From: Clostridia bacterium
GTDB lineage: Bacteria; Bacillota; Clostridia; Oscillospirales; CAG-272
Direction of reading: 5' to 3'
Length of the DNA stretch: 34,687 bases
Assembly: GCA_900769475.1 (NCBI GenBank)
Contig: CAAGGQ010000008.1
Location: 1-34,687, forward strand
In this document: piece by piece, positions 23,756-30,796 of the stretch
Position numbering within the stretch: position 1 is the stretch's first letter
Layout: the number at the start of each line of letters is the position of its first letter
Made by a program: the position numbers and the translations under genes
The notes under the pieces: generated by a model
What the model was told of the DNA's origin: nothing
Databases searched by the model: none
Seen by the model: the letters and a program-made list of their open reading frames with translations, nothing else

Positions 23756-24136
23756 ATGGCAAGACCGAAAATCAACCGCGTGATCTGCGCGATGCCCAAG
23801 TACCGTAGCTTTGTTCCCACGGACCGGGAGGATGAGGTTCCTACCATTACTCTTACCACCGACGAATACGAGCTGATCCGCTTGCATGATCTGGAGCACC
23901 TGAGCCAAAACGAGGCCGCCGAGCAGATGCGGGTATCCCGCCCCACGGCAGCACAGCTTCTGGCTTCAGCCCACAAAAAGATTGCGGACGCCATCGTAAA
24001 CGGAAAAAAGATCGTGATTGTAGACGACCACTGTTGCATATGCCCGGTGGGAATGCAATGCGAGCTGGAAAAGGGAGATTCTTGCCCCAAAAAGCACCGT
24101 TGCTGTGCCTCTTGCAAGGATAAATTCAAGGCTTAA
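23756..24136 (+). CDS. DUF134 family helix-turn-helix protein with cysteine-rich tail
   Basis: The 126-aa protein matches the DUF134 family: PKINRVICAMPKYRSFVP at the start, then the helix-turn-helix LTTDEYELIRLHDLEHLSQNEAAEQMRVSRPTAAQLLASAHKKIADAIVNGK, which resembles a sigma-70 region 4 domain. The C-terminal 35 residues carry many Cys (HCCICPVGMQCELEKGDSCPKKHRCCASC), a probable metal or Fe-S site. DUF134 proteins occur mainly in anaerobes and are thought to be DNA-binding regulators. The start at 23756 is preceded by AAGGGAG; an earlier in-frame ATG (23726) falls at the expected transcription start and cannot be used. It is followed after 40 bases by reverse rubrerythrin, pointing to redox-linked control. 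Confidence 0.88.
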   Translation: MARPKINRVICAMPKYRSFVPTDREDEVPTITLTTDEYELIRLHDLEHLSQNEAAEQMRVSRPTAAQLLASAHKKIADAIVNGKKIVIVDDHCCICPVGMQCELEKGDSCPKKHRCCASCKDKFKA

Positions 24137-24176
24137 AAATCAAAAAAAACAAACATATTTTTGGAGGAAATGTACC

Positions 24177-24728
24177 ATGAAAAAGTGGAGATGTACCATC
24201 TGCGGAGAAATTGTTGAATCTGATGTAAGACCCGATCTGTGCCCCCTGTGCAAGGCTTCCGGTGAGAAGTTTGAGGAGATCATTGAGGACGGCGAGATGA
24301 AGTGGGCTGCTGAACATATTGTTGGCATCGCCAAGGATGCTCCCGAGGCCATTAAGGAAGGCCTGCGCGCCAACTTCCAGGGCGAATGCACCGAGGTTGG
24401 TATGTACCTGGCAATGTCCCGCGTGGCGGCTCGTGAGGGCTACCCCGAGATTGCTCTGTACTGGAAGGAAGCCGCTCTGGAAGAGGCTGAGCACGCCGCA
24501 AAGTTTGCAGAGCTGCTGGGCGAGTGCGTTTTCACCTCCACCGAGAAGAACCTTGCCGTAAGAGTAGAGGCCGAGAACGGTGCAACCGCCGGCAAGTTCG
24601 AGCTTGCTAAGATGGCAAAGGAGCTGAACCTGGACGCAATCCATGACACCGTTCATGAGATGGCTCGCGACGAAGCTCGTCACGGCAGAGCTTTCAAGGG
24701 TCTGCTTGACAGATACTTCGGTAAATAA
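24177..24728 (+). CDS. Reverse rubrerythrin (N-terminal rubredoxin, C-terminal ferritin-like)
   Basis: This 183-aa protein has the domain order of clostridial reverse rubrerythrins, which reduce hydrogen peroxide and oxygen with NAD(P)H-derived electrons. The rubredoxin-like Fe site is C6-x2-C9 and C22-x2-C25. From ~residue 50 a four-helix ferritin-like domain follows, with ligands in GECTEVGMYLAMSRVAAREG, EEAEHAAKF and MARDEARHGRAF. The ATG at 24177 has a GGAGGA site. Codon use is host-like and strongly biased, suggesting high expression, which fits the consensus promoter. Its last codons and terminator recur 5 kb downstream as a relic flanking the inserted cassette. Confidence 0.95.
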   Translation: MKKWRCTICGEIVESDVRPDLCPLCKASGEKFEEIIEDGEMKWAAEHIVGIAKDAPEAIKEGLRANFQGECTEVGMYLAMSRVAAREGYPEIALYWKEAALEEAEHAAKFAELLGECVFTSTEKNLAVRVEAENGATAGKFELAKMAKELNLDAIHDTVHEMARDEARHGRAFKGLLDRYFGK

Positions 24729-24771
24729 TCCAATACATTTGGGGAGTGAATTTCGGTTCACTCCCCTTTTT
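24672..24771 (+). repeat. Direct repeat, left copy: rubrerythrin 3' end plus terminator
   Basis: Bases 24672-24771 recur at 29688-29786. The last 52 bases (24720-24771: GGTAAA, stop, terminator) are identical. The preceding ~48 bases differ at a handful of positions, mostly silent third codon positions, and the right copy has lost one base. Confidence 0.9.
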
Positions 24772-24772
24772 T
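24741..24772 (+). terminator. Rho-independent terminator of rubrerythrin
   Basis: GGGGAGTGAA (24741-24750) pairs with TTCACTCCCC (24757-24766) around TTTCGG, followed by T6. The convergent GH36 gene may use it from the other side, since no separate hairpin is seen between 24773 and 24870. Confidence 0.9.
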
Positions 24773-24870
24773 ATTTGGAATTTTATTATAGCACGAAAAT
24801 CTGCATTGGCGAATACAAAAAAGGATTTATTTGCGGAAAGGTTGCGCATGTCAGCTTTATGACAGATGAA

Positions 24871-26631
24871 TTATTGCATATCGCCTACTGTAATTGCACA
24901 CCCCATAAACATCTCGGTATTGCCGCAATATTTCTCGCAATCATCGGTTTTGGGAACAAATGAATACAGACGGAAATCGTCGTTGTCGGCAAGCCGTATA
25001 TTCAAGCTTTCTCCTGACTTGAGGATGCCCGTTTGTTTTGTGAAATGCTCGTAGTAGATATAATCTCTCTCGGGAATTCCAATTTCCGCAGGAGTCAGCG
25101 TTCCACTAACGGGCTTGTTCTCCGCATTGATATTAAACACTGCGCAAACGCCGTTATCTCCGATGCGGTTGCGTATCTTGAATATTTTATCCGTGGTAGT
25201 GGGATTTTGAATCAGACAATCCGCCGTGGGCGTTGCACTTTCGTCTGGGCGGATGATCCTGCCATCCTCAAAACACAAAGGCTTTAGTATTGCGGGATTG
25301 GTTCTGCCTATTTTATCGGATATGTAAATAGGTCCACCGCTTATCGCACGGCATAAGCTATTCTTTACCGCTTGCTCGTCATCTGTCCACCACATATCCC
25401 AGTCGTTAACGTAAAACTGACCTTGCAGCAATCCGTTAAATGAGCATTGAAGAATGTTCTTTGCAAACCACTCTCGACTCTCGGGGATAAAGTCGTCAGA
25501 GCAACGCGACACAACACTCGTTCTGTTGAACATACACTCCGAGGGCATTCCCATACAGTTGATCAGCGCCCCGTCAAAGTATTTGTTTGCCGCAGCGTCA
25601 ATACCCTTCTGTATTGCTCTTGCACTCTCGCCAATGGGAACTATATTTTCGTATCTTTGGTGAAAGCCTTGATTGTCTATCTTTACAAAATCTCCGCCCC
25701 ACTCTTTCACACGGGAGCAAAAATCGTCAAAATAACGTTCTGCCTTCTCTTTATATGGGGCAACGATGATTTGTCCGTTAGGTAGCGTTACCGTGTTATC
25801 CTTTTGACGTTCCGCTTCGCTTTCATTCGGCATAAGCCCTGCCCAATATCCCGTTGTTGGAAACCAAACGCCGATTGTGGAGATCCCCTCAGCCTTCAGA
25901 TCCTCGATAGCCGCCGCCATCCCTTTGGGGAATCTCTTGGGATCCCCGGCAAAGGAGCGCATTTTGCTTGCGTGCATAATGCCTACCATTTTTTTAAACT
26001 CAATATCGGCAGGGACATCATTCAAATCGGGAACATCAGCCCACATATCGTCTATAATGGCAAAATGAATGGGCAGATTCTTTTCTTTAAACTCTCTTGC
26101 CTTTTCAAGAAGCCCCTCGTGATTGACTCTTATCTGCATAGAGTCCCACGAACACCAACCGAGATAATTAAACACGTCGGAAACTGTCTTTTCCTCTCGG
26201 AGCTTCAGTCCGTTGTCAAGCAGTTTACAGACGATTCTCGCCCCCTCCTTCATAAGGGAGAGAGGCTCTTTTCCCTCAACACAGACGAAGGCTAACTGAT
26301 TTTTACATTCGGCCACAACGTCACAATTTGAGTAGGTATAAAACTCAAATCCGCCCTCTTTTCCCCGTATAAGCGTTTTAAAAACGCTGTCGCATACGGG
26401 AAGATAGTAAGTATAGTGATCACCGCGCTTTATAAGCAATGCTTGAACTTTTTTGGGGAGATTTGAAAGAGAGCTCCCCCAAAAAGGACGACACCAAAAG
26501 TGCGAATGGTTTTCTATTGCCATATACTCAGAGGTGTCATCTGCATTTACAGAATATACAAGCTCTCCCACACCGCTTACGTAGCAAGCGTATCCGTTTT
26601 TTAAAATTTTCTTTTCAAAAATTACATCCAT
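24871..26631 (-). CDS. GH36 glycoside hydrolase, raffinose synthase/SIP1-like
   Basis: The 586-aa protein has the signature of the raffinose-synthase branch of family GH36, which includes alkaline alpha-galactosidases. GWCSWDS near residue 158, AIIDDMWADV near 192 and AGDPKRFPKG near 228 match family motifs. The nucleophile motif is DFVKIDNQ with D319, and the acid/base motif is SRCSDDFIPE with D379/D380. A small beta-domain follows, ending in KTDDCEKYCGNTEMFMG. There is no signal peptide, so it should act in the cytosol on galactosides or other alpha-glycosides taken up as oligosaccharides. The start is ATG at 26631 with AAGGAG seven bases upstream; a TTG two codons earlier is also in frame. 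Third positions are A/T-richer than in most of the window, suggesting transfer. It follows the AraC gene by 55 bases in one operon; a TATAAT is seen at 26674-26679 without a good -35. Confidence 0.85.
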   Translation of the reverse strand: MDVIFEKKILKNGYACYVSGVGELVYSVNADDTSEYMAIENHSHFWCRPFWGSSLSNLPKKVQALLIKRGDHYTYYLPVCDSVFKTLIRGKEGGFEFYTYSNCDVVAECKNQLAFVCVEGKEPLSLMKEGARIVCKLLDNGLKLREEKTVSDVFNYLGWCSWDSMQIRVNHEGLLEKAREFKEKNLPIHFAIIDDMWADVPDLNDVPADIEFKKMVGIMHASKMRSFAGDPKRFPKGMAAAIEDLKAEGISTIGVWFPTTGYWAGLMPNESEAERQKDNTVTLPNGQIIVAPYKEKAERYFDDFCSRVKEWGGDFVKIDNQGFHQRYENIVPIGESARAIQKGIDAAANKYFDGALINCMGMPSECMFNRTSVVSRCSDDFIPESREWFAKNILQCSFNGLLQGQFYVNDWDMWWTDDEQAVKNSLCRAISGGPIYISDKIGRTNPAILKPLCFEDGRIIRPDESATPTADCLIQNPTTTDKIFKIRNRIGDNGVCAVFNINAENKPVSGTLTPAEIGIPERDYIYYEHFTKQTGILKSGESLNIRLADNDDFRLYSFVPKTDDCEKYCGNTEMFMGCAITVGDMQ

Positions 26632-26686
26632 TTTCAAGCTCCTTTTTAACCTGTGATTTACAAAGCCGGGGAAATTATAGTGGTTA

Positions 26687-27520
26687 TCACGGTTGAATTT
26701 CCGTTTTTTTCATGATCGCATATGTCTTTGGAGTTGTACCTACAAATTTCTTGAACACCTTGGTGAAATAGGACGGAGCTGCAAAACCGCATCGGTCAGA
26801 TGTTTCTTCTACCGAATAACCCTCTGACAATAACTTTCGTGCATTGGTTATACGCACAGCATTAAGGAATTCGTTGAATGCTACACCCATTTCGTTTTTA
26901 CACCATTTGCAAAAATACTGCTTAGTGTATCCAAAATGCTCCGCCGCACTCTGCAAGCTCAGTTTGCTTTCGTAATTTTCTTCAACGAAATCTATCATCT
27001 CCATTGCGACCTTACTGTATTCCGCCGCGGGAGTGTCGGTCTTTTTCTGCTCAGTTAACTTTTCAAAAAGATGTAGCATGGCAGTAACTCTTGAAACAAA
27101 CGCGCGTTTTTCGTTCAGTATGTCCTGCGCTATTCCCCAAAGAACATCGAAATCATCGCAACGGAAAGCAAAATCCAAAAGGGTGCGGTCATCCTTTTGC
27201 AGTATTTTTTTGATGTCAACAATGGGAGCTAACGCATCTATATTGATGTGAAAGGCACATATCATATCGTTCTTTCCGATGCCTCCTTTTTCGTAGTTTG
27301 AGGTATGCAGATATTTGGGTGGGATAAAAAACACGTTTTTATCCTGAAACTCAAAGCGTTTCCCGTTTATAAAAATCTCTCCCTCGATGCCACGAACAAA
27401 GCATATCTCTATGGTTTCTCCGTAATGCAAAGGGGATACTACCGTTTTTTTCATAAGATCTGGCAGCTCTTTTTTGAAATCAAATATCCAATACCGCGGT
27501 CTTGTTGCTTCCTTAAACAT
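26687..27520 (-). CDS. AraC family transcriptional regulator
   Basis: The 277-aa protein has an N-terminal cupin-like sensor region (LHYGETIEICFVRGIEGEIFINGKRF, FFIPPKYLHTSNYEKGG) and a C-terminal double helix-turn-helix of the AraC/XylS type. The latter runs from MIDFVEENYESKLSLQSAAEHFGYTKQYFCKWCKNEMG through GYSVEETSDRCGFAAPSYFTKVFKKFVGTTPKTY. It probably senses a sugar and controls the divergent six-hairpin glycosidase gene and its own operon with the GH36 enzyme. The ATG at 27520 has a GGAGG site. Base composition is AT-rich, like the GH36 gene. Effector and operator are unknown; the three near-identical -10 regions in the divergent gap are the place to look. Confidence 0.9.
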   Translation of the reverse strand: MFKEATRPRYWIFDFKKELPDLMKKTVVSPLHYGETIEICFVRGIEGEIFINGKRFEFQDKNVFFIPPKYLHTSNYEKGGIGKNDMICAFHINIDALAPIVDIKKILQKDDRTLLDFAFRCDDFDVLWGIAQDILNEKRAFVSRVTAMLHLFEKLTEQKKTDTPAAEYSKVAMEMIDFVEENYESKLSLQSAAEHFGYTKQYFCKWCKNEMGVAFNEFLNAVRITNARKLLSEGYSVEETSDRCGFAAPSYFTKVFKKFVGTTPKTYAIMKKTEIQP

Positions 27521-27540
27521 TTTTCACCTCCAATGAGAGT

Positions 27541-27569
27541 ATTATATCATAAACACAACGCAGTTGTCG
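27541..27569 (-). promoter_or_regulatory. Promoter of the AraC-GH36 unit
   Basis: On the minus strand TATAAT (27541-27546) preceded by TGA forms an extended -10. CGACAA lies 17 bases upstream (27564-27569). It is 20 bases before the AraC start codon. A second copy of the same minus-strand -10 (27607-27612) has no recognisable -35. Confidence 0.55.
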
Positions 27570-27686
27570 GCGCCGAAGGCATTGTAAGATGTCATTTGGT
27601 GTTTTTATTATATCATAAATTTCTTATTTTTGGGGTAAATTCAAGAAATATGTTAATATTTTACCGAAATTCGAGTTTTTTTTGCA

Positions 27687-27715
27687 TTAACATTGTTCCC
27701 GCACTATGATATAAT
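27687..27715 (+). promoter_or_regulatory. Promoter of the six-hairpin glycosidase gene
   Basis: TTAACA (27687-27692) and TATAAT (27710-27715) are separated by 17 bases, and TGA precedes the -10 (extended -10). The leader to the ATG is about 120 bases and contains the 22-codon relic. A second TATAAT at 27741-27746 has a poor -35. Confidence 0.65.
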
Positions 27716-27752
27716 AATGACTGAAAACATAAATTAGCCCTATAATGTTCCC

Positions 27753-27821
27753 ATGAGTGAGTGCATTGACGAATATCCCGGCAGAACCGACTTGTTTATG
27801 GGCGTTGCATTGCAAAAATAA
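27753..27821 (+). pseudogene. Relic of a GH36-type gene 3' end (22 codons)
   Basis: The frame encodes MSECIDEYPGRTDLFMGVALQK and a stop. It aligns with the last residues of the GH36 protein on the other strand (DDCEKYCGNTEMFMGCAI): C, Y, G, T, F, M, G and A are identical and most others conservative, allowing one gap. There is no ribosome-binding site before the ATG and the frame is closed by TAG 16-18 bases upstream, so it is a leftover rather than a leader peptide. The rest of that gene was presumably lost when the cassette was assembled. Confidence 0.5.
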
Positions 27822-27844
27822 TCAACTTGAAAGGAAATTTCAAA

Positions 27845-29617
27845 ATGAGTCACAAGTACCAAAACGGAAGCATTATCGTTCATGATCATTACCATAAAGA
27901 AGCGCTTTATCATATTTCCAACGAGTGCATCAGCGTCATTTTAAACGGCAAGGGGGCGATCGTTGGCTATGCGCTTGCAAACGAAAAGGATGTGATGAAG
28001 AACGGTTGCATTTCTTTGTTCCGCAACAATATGCCGATTGACATCTATTTGGAAAAAACGGTTGAAATGATTGGCAGAAGCCAAACCGTTACTCTGCATT
28101 TGGAGGATGGAGAACTTGAGATCAAGCAGTTTTTGGATGCCTCTCTCAACGGTGTTTTTATCTCTTATTCCTTCTGTAGCGACAGCGCAAAGGATTCAAT
28201 TACGGTATGCTTTGGCCTCAACAAGAAAATGGATGATGCCGTGTGCGTGAAAAATCGAGAATTACGAGCTCCCAAATATTGCTTTGGCGCCGATTCCGAT
28301 ATTTCTTGGAGTGACACAAATCAGGCGGTTTATTTGACGGTCAAAGAGGGAGAGACGGTGCATACCTTCCTTTCCTGCGGCACCTCTCCTCTGCAAGCCT
28401 CCCCCATTGTAGCGGACTTTGAGGCGTATGAAAAGAAAATGCTGGCCGAGATCTCTTCGGTCACACTTCCCCAGGAGCTTTCGGAAGAACAAAAGGCATT
28501 GTTTTTCAGCGCGTATTTTTGTTCCCTGCAAAATTACAAATCCCTTGGCGACTACAAAGCCTTTATGGCAGGGCATCATTATCTCTTGCCCATGCGATCT
28601 TATTATCGGGATTCCTATTATACGGTACTTCCCATGTACCGTGACAGACCCGAGCTGGTAAAGCATCAGATCATCACCCTTGCCACGGGAATCAACGAAA
28701 ACGGCGATTGCCCGTCGGCGGTCAAATCTGACTATTCAGAATGGTGGGGAAATCATTACGACAGCCCCTCCTTTCTCTCCATGATGCTCTACGATTATGT
28801 CAAGCGTACGGGAGACCGGGAAATTCTTGTTCGGGATGTAAACGGCGAGACGGTTTTTCAAAAGGCGGAAAAAGCGATCCAAAAGCTTTCCGAGTTTGCG
28901 GACGAAACAGGTCTTATCTATAAGGAAGGTCCCTATAATCAGCGCGACTGGACGGACGAGGTAAACCGAAACGGCTACGTGACCTACAACGAGCTGCTTT
29001 ACGCCCGCGCCCTGTTCTGTTTGTCCAAGCTCTATGAGGTCTTGGGGGATAACGGAAAGGCAGAGGCATATCTGCGTCATTTCGAGCGCGTGAAAGGCGC
29101 CATCAACAACATCCTTTGGGATGAGAAATTGGGCTATTACGTGAACTTTAAGGAAACCGATTTCACCGAGAAAAATCTCTCGGTAGACACCTGCTTTGCC
29201 GCACTTTTCGGAATTGCAGATGAGGAAAGGGCATGCAGAATGCTGAAGAATATGGAAGCGCTCCTGGAAACGCGAAACAACAAGGCGCAAAAGGCGGGAG
29301 ACTACGGCGTGATGTGTGTCTATCCCTTCTATTCCCGTGCCGACGGAGCAAGAAACAAATCCGCCCAGCCCTACTATTATCATAACGGCGGAAACTGGCC
29401 CTATCTTTCTGCCATGTATGCGGCAGCAAAACGAAAGCACGGTATGGAATATCGCTATGCCCTGGAAAGCTGGTTTGATTACAACGTAGAACGCGGCAAC
29501 TATACCCCCGTGGAGTTTTTCTCACCCCCGCAAAAGGACGGCTCTCTGCTTCAGGCATGGTCCGGCGTAGCAGCTTTTGTGATGGACGAGGAGATCAGTT
29601 GCGATTTTTGGGATTGA
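27845..29617 (+). CDS. Six-hairpin (alpha/alpha)6-barrel glycosidase, MGH1/GDE-like
   Basis: The 590-aa protein has an N-terminal beta-rich domain (residues ~1-200) and an (alpha/alpha)6-barrel catalytic part with motifs of the glucosidase/debranching group: RSYYRDSYYTVLPMY, WGNHYDSPSFLSMMLYDYV, YNQRDWTDEVNRNGYVTYNELLYARAL and YYYHNGGNWPYLSAMYAAAKR. The acidic residues in RDWTDE and the region around WGNHYDSP are candidates for catalysis, but I cannot assign them. No signal peptide, so it is cytosolic. It probably removes glucosyl, rhamnosyl or similar units in concert with the GH36 enzyme. The ATG at 27845 has AAAGGA eight bases upstream; an in-frame TTG six codons earlier overlaps that site. 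The second half is closer to host codon usage than the other two cassette genes. Confidence 0.75.
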   Translation: MSHKYQNGSIIVHDHYHKEALYHISNECISVILNGKGAIVGYALANEKDVMKNGCISLFRNNMPIDIYLEKTVEMIGRSQTVTLHLEDGELEIKQFLDASLNGVFISYSFCSDSAKDSITVCFGLNKKMDDAVCVKNRELRAPKYCFGADSDISWSDTNQAVYLTVKEGETVHTFLSCGTSPLQASPIVADFEAYEKKMLAEISSVTLPQELSEEQKALFFSAYFCSLQNYKSLGDYKAFMAGHHYLLPMRSYYRDSYYTVLPMYRDRPELVKHQIITLATGINENGDCPSAVKSDYSEWWGNHYDSPSFLSMMLYDYVKRTGDREILVRDVNGETVFQKAEKAIQKLSEFADETGLIYKEGPYNQRDWTDEVNRNGYVTYNELLYARALFCLSKLYEVLGDNGKAEAYLRHFERVKGAINNILWDEKLGYYVNFKETDFTEKNLSVDTCFAALFGIADEERACRMLKNMEALLETRNNKAQKAGDYGVMCVYPFYSRADGARNKSAQPYYYHNGGNWPYLSAMYAAAKRKHGMEYRYALESWFDYNVERGNYTPVEFFSPPQKDGSLLQAWSGVAAFVMDEEISCDFWD

Positions 29618-29681
29618 CCAATCCTAAACGGGTGAGATTTGTACTGCAAAGCCTTTCACCCTCGAAGCACACATCATACAC

Positions 29682-29743
29682 CGCAACAAAGCTCGCCACG
29701 GCAGGGCATTCAAGGGTCTGCTTGAGAGATATTTGGTAAATAA
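29682..29743 (+). pseudogene. Rubrerythrin 3'-end relic
   Basis: In the rubrerythrin frame this reads RNKARHGRAFKGLLERY, matching RDEARHGRAFKGLLDRYFGK of the intact gene at 24177-24728. The differences are silent (CGC/CGT, AGG/AGA, GCA/GCT, TAT/TAC) or conservative (E/D), but one base is missing just before the GGTAAA-stop. Upstream of ~29682 similarity fades. It is the last part of a diverged rubrerythrin gene, not an expressed one. Confidence 0.8.
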
Positions 29744-29786
29744 TCCAATACATTTGGGGAGTGAATTTCGGTTCACTCCCCTTTTT
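29688..29786 (+). repeat. Direct repeat, right copy: rubrerythrin 3' end plus terminator
   Basis: This matches 24672-24771 in the same orientation. Bases 29735-29786 are identical to 24720-24771. Together the copies bracket the AraC/GH36/glycosidase cassette. Confidence 0.9.
29756..29786 (+). terminator. Duplicated rubrerythrin terminator, now serving the glycosidase gene
   Basis: GGGGAGTGAA (29756-29765) pairs with 29772-29781, followed by T5. The hairpin is identical to that of the intact rubrerythrin gene. It lies 139 bases after the glycosidase stop and is the only terminator visible for it. Confidence 0.85.
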
Positions 29787-29803
29787 ACTTTTTGAAACTG
29801 AGT

Positions 29804-29846
29804 AAAAAAGAAACCGCCGCATCCAATGAAGGGTGCAGCGGTTTCT
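29804..29846 (-). terminator. Terminator of the zinc-ribbon protein gene
   Basis: On the minus strand AGAAACCGCTGCACCC (29846-29831) pairs with 29824-29809 through 14 Watson-Crick and two G-U pairs, followed by T6 (29809-29804). It begins one base after the stop codon. Confidence 0.85.
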
Positions 29847-29847
29847 G

Positions 29848-30726
29848 TTATGAAATGTTTGTTATTTCAACTCTGTACGTACTCCAAGCCACCATATCAG
29901 AGCTATATAACGTGAAACTACCGTTTGATTTTTCCCCAACTTTTATGGCACCGTCACTGTATGCAGTTCCGCTATCCACTACAACACCACTAGCATCATA
30001 TACCTTATAAGCAAATCTCGCTTTGCTACTAGTATTATTTCCATCAGAGTTGTACATGCACACTGCGGTAAACGTTACGTCTACACCATAATAACCTTCC
30101 TCTGCCTTAAGGTTAGAAATAGAATTGGTTTGTCCATAACTATAATCATTAACGACAGCAGATGATGGAACAATAACTGTATATTTGCATTGTCCGCAAT
30201 GCCTGCAATGAAACTCACAGTTAAGATCATTGCACACTTCACATTCAATAAATTCACCATAAGTATAGTCTGTTTCATGCTCAAAAAGTTTCTTCTCACC
30301 ACATTTTTTGCAAGCTCGTTCTGTACCACATGCTCCGACTTCAAAATCATGTCCAAATTGACAACCCGTTTCCGCATATTTTTCTGCAGTTACAGTATAA
30401 CAAGATAGAGTTTTACCACAGCTATTACAAATCCATGCTACAGTCTCTCCTTCAGTGCATGTTGCTTCTTTCAAAATCTCACTATAACTACTTTCATGCC
30501 CAAACATGCAGAAGGGGTTAACGAAATACAAAACCAAGGATATAATTCCGCAAGCAAGCAAAGCGGAAATGGAGATAATCAAAATCTTTTTGATTTTCTT
30601 TTTTTCAGGCTTCTTGGATACAGAAGGAGCAGCCGGTACTTCTGCTACCTCGGCTTGTTTGGCACCACATTCGGGACAGAATTTGGTGGTTTCGGGGATT
30701 TCAACATTACAATTTGGACATCTCAT
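29848..30726 (-). CDS. Zinc-ribbon membrane protein with extracytoplasmic Cys-rich and beta domains
   Basis: The 292-aa protein starts with a zinc ribbon (C3-x2-C6 and C17-x2-C20), then a charged linker and one membrane helix (ILIISISALLACGIISLVLYFV, ~48-69). Outside, residues ~75-185 hold several Cys pairs, including ATCTEGETVAWICNSCGKT, a unit common in surface proteins of Clostridia, and CEVCNDLNCEFHCRHCGQC. A C-terminal ~100-residue beta domain of FxLYD-like appearance (VDVTFTAVCMY to YRVEITNIS) ends the protein. The ATG at 30726 follows GAGGAG. It is AT-rich with codon use unlike its neighbours, suggesting recent acquisition. No own promoter is evident; the structured RNA at 30767-30980 ends 41 bases upstream on the same strand. 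Function unknown. Confidence 0.8.
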   Translation of the reverse strand: MRCPNCNVEIPETTKFCPECGAKQAEVAEVPAAPSVSKKPEKKKIKKILIISISALLACGIISLVLYFVNPFCMFGHESSYSEILKEATCTEGETVAWICNSCGKTLSCYTVTAEKYAETGCQFGHDFEVGACGTERACKKCGEKKLFEHETDYTYGEFIECEVCNDLNCEFHCRHCGQCKYTVIVPSSAVVNDYSYGQTNSISNLKAEEGYYGVDVTFTAVCMYNSDGNNTSSKARFAYKVYDASGVVVDSGTAYSDGAIKVGEKSNGSFTLYSSDMVAWSTYRVEITNIS

Positions 30727-30766
30727 TTTCTTTTCTCCTCAAAATAAAATATTTTCCGGTGAAAAT

Positions 30767-30796
30767 AAAAAAGTGCGCCAACGGTCGTCAGCGCAC
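30767..30796 (-). terminator. Rho-independent terminator of the structured RNA
   Basis: On the minus strand GTGCGC (30796-30791) pairs with GCGCAC (30778-30773) around a 12-base loop and is followed by T6 (30772-30767). It lies between the RNA and the zinc-ribbon gene. Confidence 0.75.

Larger units (their letters stand above)
27522..27844. other. Divergent control region of the carbohydrate cassette
   Basis: This 323-base gap separates the AraC and six-hairpin glycosidase genes. It holds the facing promoters, three copies of ATGATATAATA (two on the minus strand near 27540 and 27606, one on the plus strand near 27706) and a short reading frame (27753-27821) that looks like the 3' end of a GH36-type gene. 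No clear AraC-type direct-repeat operator stands out by eye. Confidence 0.5.

Noticed and set aside
24800..24870. Possible second GH36 fossil after the rubrerythrin terminator (GCATTGGCGAATAC resembles 27763-27776)
   Set aside because: Similarity covers only about 14 bases and the translated continuation does not match.
24773..29690. Cassette as an integrative element or transposon
   Set aside because: No integrase, transposase, relaxase or terminal inverted repeats are visible; only the flanking direct repeats support insertion, so I call it a bracketed cassette.
29557..29739. 60-codon frame over the rubrerythrin relic
   Set aside because: It overlaps the glycosidase end and the relic in another frame, with no ribosome-binding site.
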